A stretch of DNA of 64,000 bases from Hydrogenophaga palleronii_A (GCF_031457455.1 NZ_JAVDWU010000005.1:186001-250000); one strand, 5' to 3'; shown: positions 44,655 to 52,646, numbered from the stretch's first letter. The notes: generated by a model from the sequence alone, not told the origin. Translations and numbers: made by a program.

Positions 44655-45854
44655 ATGACCGACCCCCTCGAACAAGCCAAAGCCCGTTTCCTGGAAGCCA
44701 ACGCCCACTTTGAAGCCGGCCGGCTTGCAGACGCGCTGCACAGTTTCCAGGCTGCGCTGTCCTTGGCGCCAGGGCGACCCTCCATTCTGGCCAACCTGGG
44801 CATCACGCAGGTGCGCTTGGGGCAATGGGCGGCGGCGCTGGACACGCTGGCCCAAGCGACACAGGCAGATCCATCGAACCGCGACGCCTGGCTGGCACTG
44901 GCCCATGCGCAAGAGGAGCTTCAGCAGTGGGCGCCAGCGGTGCAAGCCCTGCAGCAGGCGCTGCCGCTGGGCCCGTCCACGGCGGCGTTGTGGCTGGCGC
45001 TGGCGCGTTGCCAATTGCGCCTGGAGCGGCCGGCCGAAGCATTGCGGGCATATGAAGAGGCGCTGACCTTGGATGCCACGCTGGCCGAGGCCTGGAGCCA
45101 GCGCGGCAGCCTGCTGCGCGACGCTGGGCAGTTGGCTGAAGCCGCACGCAGCTTTCAGCAGGCTTTGAAGCATGGCGGAGACGATGAGCTGAACCGCTTC
45201 TACCTCGCTTCGGTGACCGAACAACCGGTGCCCGAGCGACCCCCTCTGGCCTATGTGGAAACCTTGTTCGACGAATACGCGAACGACTTCCAGAACCATC
45301 TGGTCCAAGCCCTGAACTACCAGGCGCATCGGACCCTGCTGGCCCCCTTGGTGGAGAGTCGCGCGCGCTTTTCACGGGTGCTGGACCTGGGCTGTGGCAC
45401 GGGGCTGTGCGGTCAGCTGATCCGCCCGCAAGCGGAAACCGTGGATGGTGTGGATGTGTCCGGCGCCATGGTGGCGCAGGCGCGGGCCAGTGGTGTGTAC
45501 CGGCAGGTGGTTCATGGTGAATTGCTGGCCTTCTTGCGTGCGAGCACAGAGCCGGCCGACCTGGTGATGGCGGCCGATGTGTTCATCTACGTGGGCGCGC
45601 TGGAGGCTGTGTTTGCCGCGGTGCGCCAGCGCCTGGCGCCGGGCGGATGTTTTGCGTTTTCAGTGGAACTGGCCGATGCGGGGCAAGACTTGGTGCTGCT
45701 GCCCAGTCTGCGCTACGCGCATGGCGGCGCGTATGTGGAACGCCTGGCGAATGCAACCGGTTTTCGTGTGGTGCGCCGGTGGGAAGCGCCCCTGCGCGAA
45801 GACCAGCGCCGCCCGGTCATGGGGCTGTACTTCCACCTCGCACCTGCGGAGTGA
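44655..45854 (+). CDS. TPR-containing class I SAM-dependent methyltransferase
   Basis: A 399-residue two-part protein. Residues 1-180 are five tetratricopeptide repeats (ANAHFEAGRLADALHSFQAA, ANLGITQVRLGQWAAALDTL and so on). Residues about 200-399 are a methyltransferase domain: VLDLGCGTGLCGQLI is the SAM-binding motif I, VDGVDVSGAMVAQAR motif II, and DLVMAADVFIYVG the substrate-side motif. LFDEYANDFQNHL before the fold is characteristic of this TPR-methyltransferase group. ATGs at 44607 and 44646 are also possible. Substrate unknown; TPRs suggest a protein target. Confidence 0.87.
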   Translation: MTDPLEQAKARFLEANAHFEAGRLADALHSFQAALSLAPGRPSILANLGITQVRLGQWAAALDTLAQATQADPSNRDAWLALAHAQEELQQWAPAVQALQQALPLGPSTAALWLALARCQLRLERPAEALRAYEEALTLDATLAEAWSQRGSLLRDAGQLAEAARSFQQALKHGGDDELNRFYLASVTEQPVPERPPLAYVETLFDEYANDFQNHLVQALNYQAHRTLLAPLVESRARFSRVLDLGCGTGLCGQLIRPQAETVDGVDVSGAMVAQARASGVYRQVVHGELLAFLRASTEPADLVMAADVFIYVGALEAVFAAVRQRLAPGGCFAFSVELADAGQDLVLLPSLRYAHGGAYVERLANATGFRVVRRWEAPLREDQRRPVMGLYFHLAPAE

Positions 45855-45881
45855 AGCGGCACAGTGTCGCCAAGGCGAGGC

Positions 45882-46550
45882 TCATGCCGCCGGGGTGGCC
45901 GGGGGCGGAAACCGCTGCACGGGTGCACCAGGTGACCACACCGGCGCTTTGTGCATGCAGGCAAGAAAGTGCTGATTCGTCAACCAGCCTTGCAGCCAGC
46001 ACCGCGTCCGCTGCCAGGGTGAGCCAGCCCACCAGGCCGGGTCCACAGCGGCGAACTGCCGCACAAAGGGGAACACTGCCGCATCGGCCCAGCAGGCTTG
46101 CTGACCGCCCACCTGGGCCTGCGCCGCCAGCCGCGCCTCCAGGGGTTCAATGAGGCAGCGCACGGCGTCGTCGCGCCATTCGGTGGCGCTGCGTTCGGGA
46201 AATCGCTCGGCGTACTTGTAGCGGTCCAGCCAGTGCTTGAACGCGCCATCGGTGGTGTCGACCAGCCATTGGTTGAAGGCGGGGTCGCCGTGTTGCAGCC
46301 AGCCTTCAGGGTCGTTCTGCTGCAGTGCCCAGTGCAGAATGTCCAGACTCTGTTTGAGCACCCGCCCTTGCCCCAGGTCGAGCACCGGCACCGTGGCGGT
46401 GGGCGAAATCGCCAGCAGCTCTGCGGGTTTGCGCTTCAGATTCACCTCGCGCAATTCAACGGGGGTGCCCGAGCAGCACAGCGCGAGCCGCGCCCGGATG
46501 GCGTACGGGCAGCGCCGGAACGAATAGAGCACGGGCAGGGTGCTAGGCAT
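45882..46550 (-). CDS. Glutathione S-transferase family protein
   Basis: A 222-residue GST. The N-terminal thioredoxin-like domain has FRRCPYAIRARLAL (CPY-type active-site region near C14) and ISPTATVPVLDLG with the cis-proline, then LKQSLDILHW (glutathione-contact serine). The C-terminal helical domain carries ACWADAAVFPFVRQFA with the N-capping aspartate. The closest named groups are YfcF/stringent-starvation-like GSTs. It converges with the TPR methyltransferase and follows a membrane-anchored hypothetical gene on the same strand by 8 bases, so the two may be co-transcribed. Confidence 0.87.
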   Translation of the reverse strand: MPSTLPVLYSFRRCPYAIRARLALCCSGTPVELREVNLKRKPAELLAISPTATVPVLDLGQGRVLKQSLDILHWALQQNDPEGWLQHGDPAFNQWLVDTTDGAFKHWLDRYKYAERFPERSATEWRDDAVRCLIEPLEARLAAQAQVGGQQACWADAAVFPFVRQFAAVDPAWWAGSPWQRTRCWLQGWLTNQHFLACMHKAPVWSPGAPVQRFPPPATPAA

Positions 46551-46558
46551 GGGCGTTT

Positions 46559-47164
46559 TCAGCCTCGTACCAGTGCGAGGTAGGCCTGGCGGGTCTGGGG
46601 CGACACGGCGGCCACGACCTGTTCGTAGGCCGTCTTGTGCAAGGCCAGCAGCCGGGCCGACGCCACCGATTTCGAGCGGCAGAACCAGTGGCAGCTGTGC
46701 TGGAACAGCAGCAGCTCGGCCGTGAGCCGGAACGCCTGGTCACGACGGGACAGGCCGTCATCGTTGCGCAGCGCGGTCTCGAACCCTTTGGCATGCACCT
46801 CCAGCAGGGTGCGCAGATCAAACGTGCTGGCGGGAAACAGGCGGGTGGAAAAGGGCACCGCCAGCGGCCAGCGGCTCACGCGCGTGCGTTCATTCCACAC
46901 CTCGTGCAGGTCGCGTGCCAGTTGTGCCAACTGCTCGTTCACCGTGGCCTCGATGCCCTCCAGATTGCGCCAGATGGGCTCGCTGCGCTCCGGGTCCTTC
47001 TCGCCCAGGGCACGCAAGTAGCCACTGATGAGCTGTTCCATGTGCTTTTCCAGCTGGAACTTCTGCAGATGGCTGCCCAGCAGGGCAATGCGATTGCGCT
47101 GTTCCGCCGTTTTGACGGCATGAACGCCAATGGCGATGAAAAAAAGTCCGATCAAAAGGTCCAT
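46559..47164 (-). CDS. Membrane-anchored hypothetical protein
   Basis: A 201-residue protein I do not recognise. One N-terminal membrane helix (MDLLIGLFFIAIGVHAV) is followed by a charged, helical cytoplasmic part: FQLEKHMEQLISGYLRALGE, then RNLEGIEATVNEQLAQLARD, suggestive of a coiled coil. FDLRTLLEVHAKGFETAL and HSCHWFCRSKSVASARLL lie further on. No catalytic motif. ATG 47164 starts the membrane helix. It is divergent from a YciI gene and just upstream of a GST gene. Confidence 0.7.
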   Translation of the reverse strand: MDLLIGLFFIAIGVHAVKTAEQRNRIALLGSHLQKFQLEKHMEQLISGYLRALGEKDPERSEPIWRNLEGIEATVNEQLAQLARDLHEVWNERTRVSRWPLAVPFSTRLFPASTFDLRTLLEVHAKGFETALRNDDGLSRRDQAFRLTAELLLFQHSCHWFCRSKSVASARLLALHKTAYEQVVAAVSPQTRQAYLALVRG

Positions 47165-47290
47165 GCGGGTATTGTCGCCGTTGGGTCCGGGGCCTTCCCT
47201 GAACGTGTGCAGATGCCACCCGGTCTGTGTAGCATGTGGCCTTTGCCAAGACCCAACACCCAGCACCCAACAACTGAGGGAGACACCTCC

Positions 47291-47644
47291 ATGTCCTACA
47301 TGCTTCTCATCATCGAACCCACGGAACAGCGCGCCACCCGCACCGAAGTCGAAGGGCGCGAGGTGTATGCCCGCATGCAGCGCTTCGGCGAGTCGTTGAA
47401 AGCAGAGGGCAAGCTCAAGGCGGTGGAGTCGCTGGCGTCTCAGCGCGATGCGGTGCGGGTGAGCACGCGTGGCGGCAAGGCACAACTGCTGGACGGCCCC
47501 TTTGCCGAAGCCAAGGAAATGATCGGCGGCTTCTTCCTGCTCGACGGCGTGAATCGCGACGAAGCCTTGGCCATCGCACAGCGCTGCCCGGCGGCCGAAT
47601 GGGCCACGGTGGAGGTGCGGGCGCTGGCGCCGTGTTTTATGTGA
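47291..47644 (+). CDS. YciI/DGPF family protein
   Basis: A 117-residue ferredoxin-like-fold protein. It starts SYMLLIIEPTEQR and contains the diagnostic LLDGPFAEAKEMIGGFFLL box (DGPF), followed by an IAQRCPAAEWATVEVRAL C-terminus. DGPF proteins are small putative enzymes of unknown reaction and are the standard genomic neighbours of ECF42 sigma factors; one such sigma gene lies 3.7 kb downstream. GGGAG precedes the ATG. Upstream there is only a partial sigma-site match (TGTCGC at 47173 without a -10). Mosaic repeat copy C follows the stop. Confidence 0.88.
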   Translation: MSYMLLIIEPTEQRATRTEVEGREVYARMQRFGESLKAEGKLKAVESLASQRDAVRVSTRGGKAQLLDGPFAEAKEMIGGFFLLDGVNRDEALAIAQRCPAAEWATVEVRALAPCFM

Positions 47645-47647
47645 CGA

Positions 47648-47731
47648 CCCCCCGCGCCGCCTGCGGCGTCACCCCCTGGAAGGGGGGCGCACCTGGTGGC
47701 CCGGCGAAGCCGGTTCCACGGGTGCCCTGGA
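47648..47731 (+). repeat. Mosaic three-hairpin repeat, copy C
   Basis: Four bases after the YciI stop: CCCCCCGCGCCGCCTGCGGCG, CCCCCTGGAAGGGGG, then CACCTGGTGGCCCGGCGAAG with GCCGG...GGGTGCCCTGGA. It shares the sense orientation and spacing of copies B, D, E and F. Confidence 0.75.
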
Positions 47732-47921
47732 AAAACTTCCCCTCGCTGGTGGCGGTTTCTGACTCACTCCCTCTGTGGAGGAGGGGTGAGGTGGGGGCCT
47801 GTTTCCGAGCCAACTCAGTGCTTCAACGCCCGTGCGTCTGAGCGTTTGAAACGTGAAGACCTGCCGCGCGATGGAGGTGGTTGGCAGTTTCCTGAGAAAT
47901 CTGAAAAAAACACATCGGGCT

Positions 47922-47950
47922 TGTCGAAAAGCGCCGTGCTGCCTCGTCGT
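47922..47950 (+). promoter_or_regulatory. Candidate ECF42-dependent promoter 1
   Basis: TGTCGA, 17 bases, then CGTCGT, about 190 bases before the DUF6151 gene. The same two boxes with the same spacing recur at 49130-49158. The published ECF42 consensus, as I recall it, is TGTCGA at -35 and CG(A/T)C at -10. An ECF42-type sigma gene is at 51357. Confidence 0.6.
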
Positions 47951-48138
47951 ATCTCCAAGCGCTGCAGTTCGTGACGCTGTTTGAAAACCGGCAAACCCGG
48001 TCGACACCCCCCTTGGAGACACGTTGTCCATGAAGCACCGCATCCGCCCCTGGCGGCTTGACCGCCACCGCCATGGGTCGACTGGACATGGCCGCCTGCA
48101 ATGGGCCTTCGACCCCTCCTGAACGGAAAGCCCCCTCC

Positions 48139-48705
48139 ATGAACCTTCGCCATGTCGACCAGAAAACCCGTTCCGTGCGCTTGAGCTGTGCCTGTGGTCA
48201 GGTGCGCCTGGGCGTTCAGGGCAGGCCCATCATCAGTGCCGAGTGCCTTTGCGCCGATTGCCAGCGCGCAGGAGCGCAACTGCAGGCGCTGCCTGGTGCG
48301 CCCGCCTTGTTGGACCCTCGCGGAGCCACGCGGTTTGAGCTGTACCGAAAAGACCGGGTGGCGTGCGAGAGCGGGCAGGATCGGTTGCGTGAGCATCGCC
48401 TGACCACTGCCTCCAAGACGCGTCGTGTGCTTGCCGTGTGCTGCAACACGCCCATGTTTCTGGAATTTTCAGATGGCCATTGGCTGAGCATCTACGGCCA
48501 CCTCTGGCGGGCTGCGGATCTGCCCGCGCTCGAGATCAGAACCATGACCCGCAGCAGACCGGTGGGGGTCGTGCTACCGGATGACGTGCCCAATCCGGAT
48601 ACGCACAATTTCACCTTTTACGCGAGACTGCTCGCGGCCTGGGCCGCCATGCGCTTCCGGGCGCCCAGGATCGATTTTGTCCAGGGAGGACTGCATGCGA
48701 AGTGA
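48139..48705 (+). CDS. GFA-like zinc-binding protein (DUF6151)
   Basis: A 188-residue protein with a cysteine arrangement like the glutathione-dependent formaldehyde-activating (GFA) fold: CACGQVRLGV near residue 19, CLCADCQRAGAQL around 37-42 and VCCNTPMFLEF around 100. These probably bind one or two zinc ions. The overall length and the C-terminal NFTFYARLLAAWAAMR fit the DUF6151 group (name from memory). ATG 48139 begins just before the first cysteine strand. The next gene overlaps its end by 11 bases. It follows candidate ECF42 promoter 1. Confidence 0.75.
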   Translation: MNLRHVDQKTRSVRLSCACGQVRLGVQGRPIISAECLCADCQRAGAQLQALPGAPALLDPRGATRFELYRKDRVACESGQDRLREHRLTTASKTRRVLAVCCNTPMFLEFSDGHWLSIYGHLWRAADLPALEIRTMTRSRPVGVVLPDDVPNPDTHNFTFYARLLAAWAAMRFRAPRIDFVQGGLHAK

Positions 48706-48997
48706 TGCCGACAAGGTGGAAATCGAGAACGTCAATGTGCCGGGACGCGTGGAGCGCGTGGACAGGGCCAAGTACCTGGCCATGAAGGAGGCATTGCTGT
48801 CGGTGTTGCCCCATGCGTCACCAGGATTGACGGTGGCCGAGGCCAAGCTTGCATTGCTCCCGCGGCTGCCGCAGACGCTGTTTCCTGATGGCGCCAAGGC
48901 GGGTTGGTGGTTGAAAGCCACGCAACTCGACCTCGAAGCCAAGCGTGTGATTCAGCGTGAGCAGACCAAGCCGCTGAGAATCCGCCGGTTGAAATGA
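48695..48997 (+). CDS. DUF6958-like small protein
   Basis: A 100-residue protein of unknown function. It reads IENVNVPGRVERVDRAKYLAMKEALLSVLP, continued by LTVAEAKLALLPRLPQTLFPDG, KAGWWLKATQLDLEAKRVI and a basic C-terminus. The fold looks like a small winged helix, and the sequence recalls family DUF6958 (tentative). A strong GGGAGGA site lies inside the end of the DUF6151 gene, so the pair is translationally linked. Confidence 0.72.
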   Translation: MRSDADKVEIENVNVPGRVERVDRAKYLAMKEALLSVLPHASPGLTVAEAKLALLPRLPQTLFPDGAKAGWWLKATQLDLEAKRVIQREQTKPLRIRRLK

Positions 48998-49129
48998 TAG
49001 GCCTTGGAGGGCCACTGCTCTGGATGCATCATTTCCGTGTGCTGTACCTTGTCGCGGGGCTCATGGGCTGAACACGAGCGCAAGGCCTGAGGGGTCTGCT
49101 GCACAAGAGACAAAAAATGCGGGCGCCAT

Positions 49130-49158
49130 TGTCGAAATCACGGCCCCTGTTTCGTCGT
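49130..49158 (+). promoter_or_regulatory. Candidate ECF42-dependent promoter 2
   Basis: TGTCGA, 17 bases, then CGTCGT, identical boxes and spacing to 47922-47950. It lies 110 bases before the SRPBCC gene that opens the SRPBCC-VOC-YciI-VOC-sigma run. Confidence 0.62.
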
Positions 49159-49267
49159 GTGTTCAGGCGCCCAAGCCAGAACCCGCACCCGGCAGCTTGC
49201 CCCGTGTGGTCAGCGCCTTGGCCCGGGTACACGCATTCGGACGACCCAAACCTCAAGGAGAGCAAGC

Positions 49268-49714
49268 ATGAAAACCCAGCATTTCGACATCTTCATCAAC
49301 GCGCCCCGCCAGCACGTGTGGACCACCATGCTGCAGCCCGCCACCTACGAGCAATGGACAGCCGCCTTCTGTGAAGGCTCGCGCTTTGAGGGCTCCTGGG
49401 ACCAAGGGTCGAAGATCCGGTTCTTGGACCCCAAGGGTGCGGGCATGGTGGCCGAAATTGCCGAACACCGGCCGGCCGAGTTTGTCTCCATCCGCCATCT
49501 GGGCTTTATCGAAAACGGCGTGGAGGACACCACCAGCGACGCCATCAAGGCCTGGGCGCCCTGCTACGAAAAATACACCTTCTCCGACGAAGCCGGGGGT
49601 ACCCGCCTGAAGGTGGACAGCGATGTGTTCGGTGACTATGAGGCCTTCATGGCCGAGACCTGGCCGCGTGCCCTTGCGCAGCTCAAGGCGCTTTGCGAAG
49701 GGAAATCGGCATGA
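49268..49714 (+). CDS. SRPBCC/AHSA1-type protein
   Basis: A 148-residue START-fold protein. The N-terminus TQHFDIFINAPRQHVWTTML and middle WDQGSKIRFLDPKGAGMVAEI are characteristic of the AHSA1/SRPBCC group. The C-terminus FMAETWPRALAQLKALCEG is the long helix. AHSA1-type proteins are frequent companions of YciI/DGPF and ECF42 sigma genes. An AAGGAG site is 8 bases from ATG 49268. Its stop overlaps (ATGA) a short repeat-encoded ORF leading to a VOC gene. Confidence 0.83.
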   Translation: MKTQHFDIFINAPRQHVWTTMLQPATYEQWTAAFCEGSRFEGSWDQGSKIRFLDPKGAGMVAEIAEHRPAEFVSIRHLGFIENGVEDTTSDAIKAWAPCYEKYTFSDEAGGTRLKVDSDVFGDYEAFMAETWPRALAQLKALCEGKSA

Positions 49715-49845
49715 GCGCCGCCCGGCCGTTCCGAAGGCGCTCAGCCCCCGCAGTGCACAGCACGGAGGGTAGTCTAGTGAGCGCCGCCCGGCCGTTCCGA
49801 AGGCGCTCAGCCCCGCAGTGCACAGCACGGAGGGTAGTCCAATGA
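49711..49845 (+). CDS. Repeat-encoded 44-residue leader ORF
   Basis: ATG 49711 overlaps the SRPBCC stop and its frame ends at TGA 49843, overlapping the VOC start ATG (49842). It consists of two copies of MSAARPFRRRSAP-like sequence, because it is made of two tandem repeat units. A second start (GTG 49777) with its own GGAGGG lies at the unit border. Perhaps only a translational coupling device; peptide function unproven. Confidence 0.4.
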   Translation: MSAARPFRRRSAPAVHSTEGSLVSAARPFRRRSAPQCTARRVVQ

Positions 49846-49907
49846 GCGCCGCACCGGGCCGTTCCCAAGCAAGCTCGCACCGCAGCCCGAAGGGCGAAGG
49901 TACGCCA
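49711..49907 (+). repeat. Tandem ~66-bp repeat carrying start codons
   Basis: Three units: 49711-49776, 49777-49841 (one C shorter) and a diverged third, 49842-49907. Each starts with an ATG or GTG followed by AGCGCCGC; the first two end in GCACGGAGGGTAGTC, a ribosome site for the next unit. A further GTG follows at 49908. Confidence 0.85.
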
Positions 49908-50357
49908 GTGACCGCCCCTGCCAAAGCCACGCCCATGTGCCCCGTGGTGCATTTTGAAATGCCCTACAAGGACCGCGAACGTGCTGCCCGCTTCTACGCC
50001 GCCGCCTTTGGCTGGGTGCCTCAGATGCTGGGGCCGGAGATGGGGGACTACATGCTGGTGACCACGGCACCGCCCGGTGAGCGACCCGGGCTGCCACCCC
50101 AAGCTTCCCTGGGCGCCATCCACGGCGGCTTCTTTCCGTACCGGGCGCACCTGCCCATGCAGCACCCTTCGGTGGTGGTTGGGGTGGAAGACGTTGGCGC
50201 CGCCATGCAGCGCATCCGCGACGCAGGCGGTGCGGTGATCGGCGAACCCATGGCCATTCCCGGTGTGGGCCAGTACGTGGTGTTCCAGGACACCGAAGGC
50301 AACCACAACAGCATCATCCAGCCCGACATGCCCGGCGAAGACTGCCCGGCCAGTTGA
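49842..50357 (+). CDS. VOC family protein with repeat-encoded N-terminus
   Basis: A 171-residue protein; the VOC fold itself begins at PVVHFEMPYKDRERAARFYA (residue about 33). GGFFPYRAHLP and VGVEDVGAAMQRIRDAGGAV are in the middle and YVVFQDTEGNHNSIIQPD at the end, a frequent version of the fold in predicted 'DGPF-neighbour' glyoxalase-like proteins. The first ~22 residues are the third unit of a tandem repeat; GTG 49908 and ATG 49935 are alternative starts without it. A GGAGGG site 9 bases before 49842 supports the longer form. Substrate unknown. Confidence 0.82.
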   Translation: MSAAPGRSQASSHRSPKGEGTPVTAPAKATPMCPVVHFEMPYKDRERAARFYAAAFGWVPQMLGPEMGDYMLVTTAPPGERPGLPPQASLGAIHGGFFPYRAHLPMQHPSVVVGVEDVGAAMQRIRDAGGAVIGEPMAIPGVGQYVVFQDTEGNHNSIIQPDMPGEDCPAS

Positions 50358-50390
50358 AGTTTTGAAGTTTTATCGTCCGAGGAGCACCCC

Positions 50391-50828
50391 ATGCGATTCA
50401 TGATCATCGTCAAGTCCTGCCCGGAATTTGAAGCCGAGGTCCAACCAGACCCGGACCCGGAGGTGATGGCCGCCATGGCCAGCTACCACGAAGAGCTGGC
50501 CAAGGCCGGCGTGTTGCTGGATGGCAGCGGTCTGCGCCCCAGCCGCCAGGGCTGGCGCATCCACTACGGCGCCGACAACGGCAAGCCTTCGCGCCGGGTG
50601 GTGGACGGACCTTTTGCCGAAGCCAAGGAACTGATCGCCGGCTACACCTTGATCCAGGTGCGCAGCCGGGAAGAGGCGCTGGAGTGGAGCCGGCGCTTTC
50701 CCAATCCGGTGCGCGAAGGGGCCGAGGCCATCGTGGAGGTGCGCCAGCTGTATGAGCTGGAAGACTTCACGCCCAGTGAAGCGCTGGACAAGATGAAAGG
50801 CCTCGACCAGAGACTTGGCCTGTCTTGA
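50391..50828 (+). CDS. YciI/DGPF family protein
   Basis: A 145-residue protein with the DGPF signature in VVDGPFAEAKELIAGYTLI. It starts RFMIIVKSCPEFEAE and has YHEELAKAGVLLDGSGL, the common layout of the long YciI group. Two histidine-type catalytic residues proposed for YciI are partly visible (YHEE). It lies 33 bases behind the VOC gene and 30 before the next VOC gene, in the ECF42-associated run. The start has GAGGA. Confidence 0.88.
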   Translation: MRFMIIVKSCPEFEAEVQPDPDPEVMAAMASYHEELAKAGVLLDGSGLRPSRQGWRIHYGADNGKPSRRVVDGPFAEAKELIAGYTLIQVRSREEALEWSRRFPNPVREGAEAIVEVRQLYELEDFTPSEALDKMKGLDQRLGLS

Positions 50829-50858
50829 ACTTCCCATCGATCACACCAAGGACTCCTC

Positions 50859-51269
50859 ATGCTTCGCCAGATCTTCGTCAACCTGCCCATCAAGGACATG
50901 GCCCGCTCGCAGGCCTTTTTCAAGGCGCTGGGCCTCACGTTCAACCAGCAGTTCACCAACGAGCAGGGCGCCTGTCTGCAAATTGCCGACAACATTTACG
51001 CCATGTTGCTGGTGGAGCCTTTCTTCCAAGGCTTCACCAAGCTGCCCATTTCCGACGCGAAGAAGGCCACCGAGGTGTTGATCGCGCTTTCTTGTGACAG
51101 CCGTGCCGAGGTGGACGACATGGTGGCCAAGGCCGTAGCGGCCGGCGCGACCACGCCGAATGCACCCATGGACCACGGCTTCATGTACCAGCATGGTTTT
51201 GCGGACCTCGATGGCCACCAGTGGGAGGTGTTCTGGATGGATGAGGCTGCTGCGCCGGCGCAGATGTGA
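50859..51269 (+). CDS. VOC family protein
   Basis: A 136-residue single-domain glyoxalase-like protein. LRQIFVNLPIKDMARSQAFF opens the fold; DHGFMYQHGFADLDGHQWEV near the end has the histidine and glutamate positions used for metal in this superfamily. YciI-VOC-sigma neighbourhoods of this kind are typical for ECF42. An AAGGA lies before the ATG. It ends 87 bases before the sigma factor gene. Confidence 0.87.
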   Translation: MLRQIFVNLPIKDMARSQAFFKALGLTFNQQFTNEQGACLQIADNIYAMLLVEPFFQGFTKLPISDAKKATEVLIALSCDSRAEVDDMVAKAVAAGATTPNAPMDHGFMYQHGFADLDGHQWEVFWMDEAAAPAQM

Positions 51270-51356
51270 TGCTGGCGGCGCTGTGCGGTCAGGATCGGGT
51301 GGGTGTCGTGAGCCTGGGTCTGTTCACCCGAACCAAGGCCCGGTAAGCTCGCACCC

Positions 51357-52619
51357 GTGCATTCCAGCGTCCATCAAAGCATCGCCGCCGTCTGGCGCAT
51401 CGAGTCCGCCCGGATCGTGGGCGCGGTTGCGCGCCGCGTGCGCGACATTGGCGTGGCCGAAGAGATTGCCCAGGACGCCCTGGTGGCGGCCCTGGAGCAC
51501 TGGCCGCGCGGCGGTGTGCCCGACAACCCGGGGGCCTGGCTCATGACCACCGCCTTGCGCAAGGCGCTCGATCACCTGCGCCACCGGCAGATGGCCGACG
51601 CGCGCCACGAAGACATCGCCGCCGACCTGCAGGCGCTTGGCGCCGATGTGCAGCCTGATTTTGTGGACGCCCTGGACGCTGCCCGCCAGGACGAGATCGG
51701 CGACGACCTGCTGCGCCTGATCTTCACCGCCTGTCACGCCGTGCTGTCGTCCGATGCCCGGGTGGCGCTCACGCTCAAGCTGCTGGGTGGCCTCACCACC
51801 TTCGAGATCGCTCGGGCTTTCCTGGTGCCCGAAGCCACGGTGGCGCAGCGCATCGTGCGCGCCAAGCGCACCCTCACCGAAGCAAAGGTGCCGTTCGAAG
51901 TCCCTCGCGGCGAGGATCTGGCCGAGCGTTTGGCCTCGGTGCTCGAGGTGGTCTACCTGATCTTCAACGAAGGCTACACCGCCACCGCCGGCGCCGACTG
52001 GATGCGCCCCGCGCTGTGCGATGAGGCCCTGCGCCTGGGCCGCATGCTGGCCGAACTGACGCCAAAGCAGGCAGAGGTGCACGGGCTGGTGGCCTTGATG
52101 GAAATCCAGGCCTCGCGCACCGCCGCGCGCACCGACGCCGAGGGTCGCCCGGTGCTGCTGGGTGACCAGGACCGCAGCCGCTGGGATCCGCTGCTGATCC
52201 GCCGCGGCGAAGCCGCGCTGGCGCGCGCCCAAGCGCTGGGCCCACCACCAGGACCGTACCAACTGCAAGCGGCCATCGCGGCCTGCCACACCCGCGCGGT
52301 GTCGGTGGACGCCACGGACTGGGCCCGCATTGCATCGCTCTATGCCGAGCTGGGGCGCGTGCAGCCTTCACCGGTGGTGGAACTCAACCGCGCGGTGGCC
52401 GTGTCCATGCACGAAGGACCGGCAGCGGCGCTGGCCATTGTGGACACCTTGCGCGGCGACAAGGCTCTGCAGCGCTACCAGTGGCTGCACAGCGTGCGGG
52501 GTGATCTGCTGGCGCGCCTGGGGCGTGGCGACGAAGCCCGCGAGGCGTTCACGCAGGCGGCGCAACTGGCGGGCAATGAGCGCGAGCGGGCGTTGTTGCT
52601 GGAGAGAGCAGGGGGATGA
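51357..52619 (+). CDS. ECF sigma factor, ECF42 type with C-terminal TPR-like domain
   Basis: Alternative sigma factor of 420 residues. Region 2 (about 10-85) contains VRDIGVAEEIAQDALVAALE and PGAWLMTTALRKALDHLR. Region 4 (about 125-185) has ALTLKLLGGLTTFEIARAFL and EATVAQRIVRAKRTL. A C-terminal extension of about 230 residues, made of TPR-like helices (GPYQLQAAIAACHTRA, SPVVELNRAVAVSMHEGPAA), replaces an anti-sigma partner and is the hallmark of ECF42. It probably controls the YciI, VOC and SRPBCC genes upstream. GTG start; no strong ribosome site. Mosaic repeat copy D follows. Confidence 0.9.
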   Translation: MHSSVHQSIAAVWRIESARIVGAVARRVRDIGVAEEIAQDALVAALEHWPRGGVPDNPGAWLMTTALRKALDHLRHRQMADARHEDIAADLQALGADVQPDFVDALDAARQDEIGDDLLRLIFTACHAVLSSDARVALTLKLLGGLTTFEIARAFLVPEATVAQRIVRAKRTLTEAKVPFEVPRGEDLAERLASVLEVVYLIFNEGYTATAGADWMRPALCDEALRLGRMLAELTPKQAEVHGLVALMEIQASRTAARTDAEGRPVLLGDQDRSRWDPLLIRRGEAALARAQALGPPPGPYQLQAAIAACHTRAVSVDATDWARIASLYAELGRVQPSPVVELNRAVAVSMHEGPAAALAIVDTLRGDKALQRYQWLHSVRGDLLARLGRGDEAREAFTQAAQLAGNERERALLLERAGG

Positions 52620-52621
52620 AG

Positions 52622-52643
52622 CACCCCCTGCGAGGGGTTTTGC
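52622..52643 (+). terminator. Possible terminator behind the sigma factor gene
   Basis: ACCCCCTGCGAGGGGTTTTG: a CCCC/GGGG hairpin with a 4-6 base loop and a short T run, directly after the stop codon. Confidence 0.5.
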
Positions 52644-52646
52644 AAC

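Larger units (their letters stand above)
47645..48138. other. Intergenic region with repeat and ECF promoter
   Basis: 494 bp without a gene. It holds mosaic repeat copy C (47648-47731), a G-rich palindrome-like stretch at about 47762-47797 (CTCCCTCTGTGGAGGAGGGG then TGAGGTGGGGG) that resembles a worn copy of the DUF559-flanking palindrome, and a candidate ECF42 promoter (47922-47950). Confidence 0.6.

Noticed and set aside
47173..47199. Third ECF42 promoter before the first YciI gene
   Set aside because: Only TGTCGC is present and the base run 17 positions later (TCCC) is not a -10 match.
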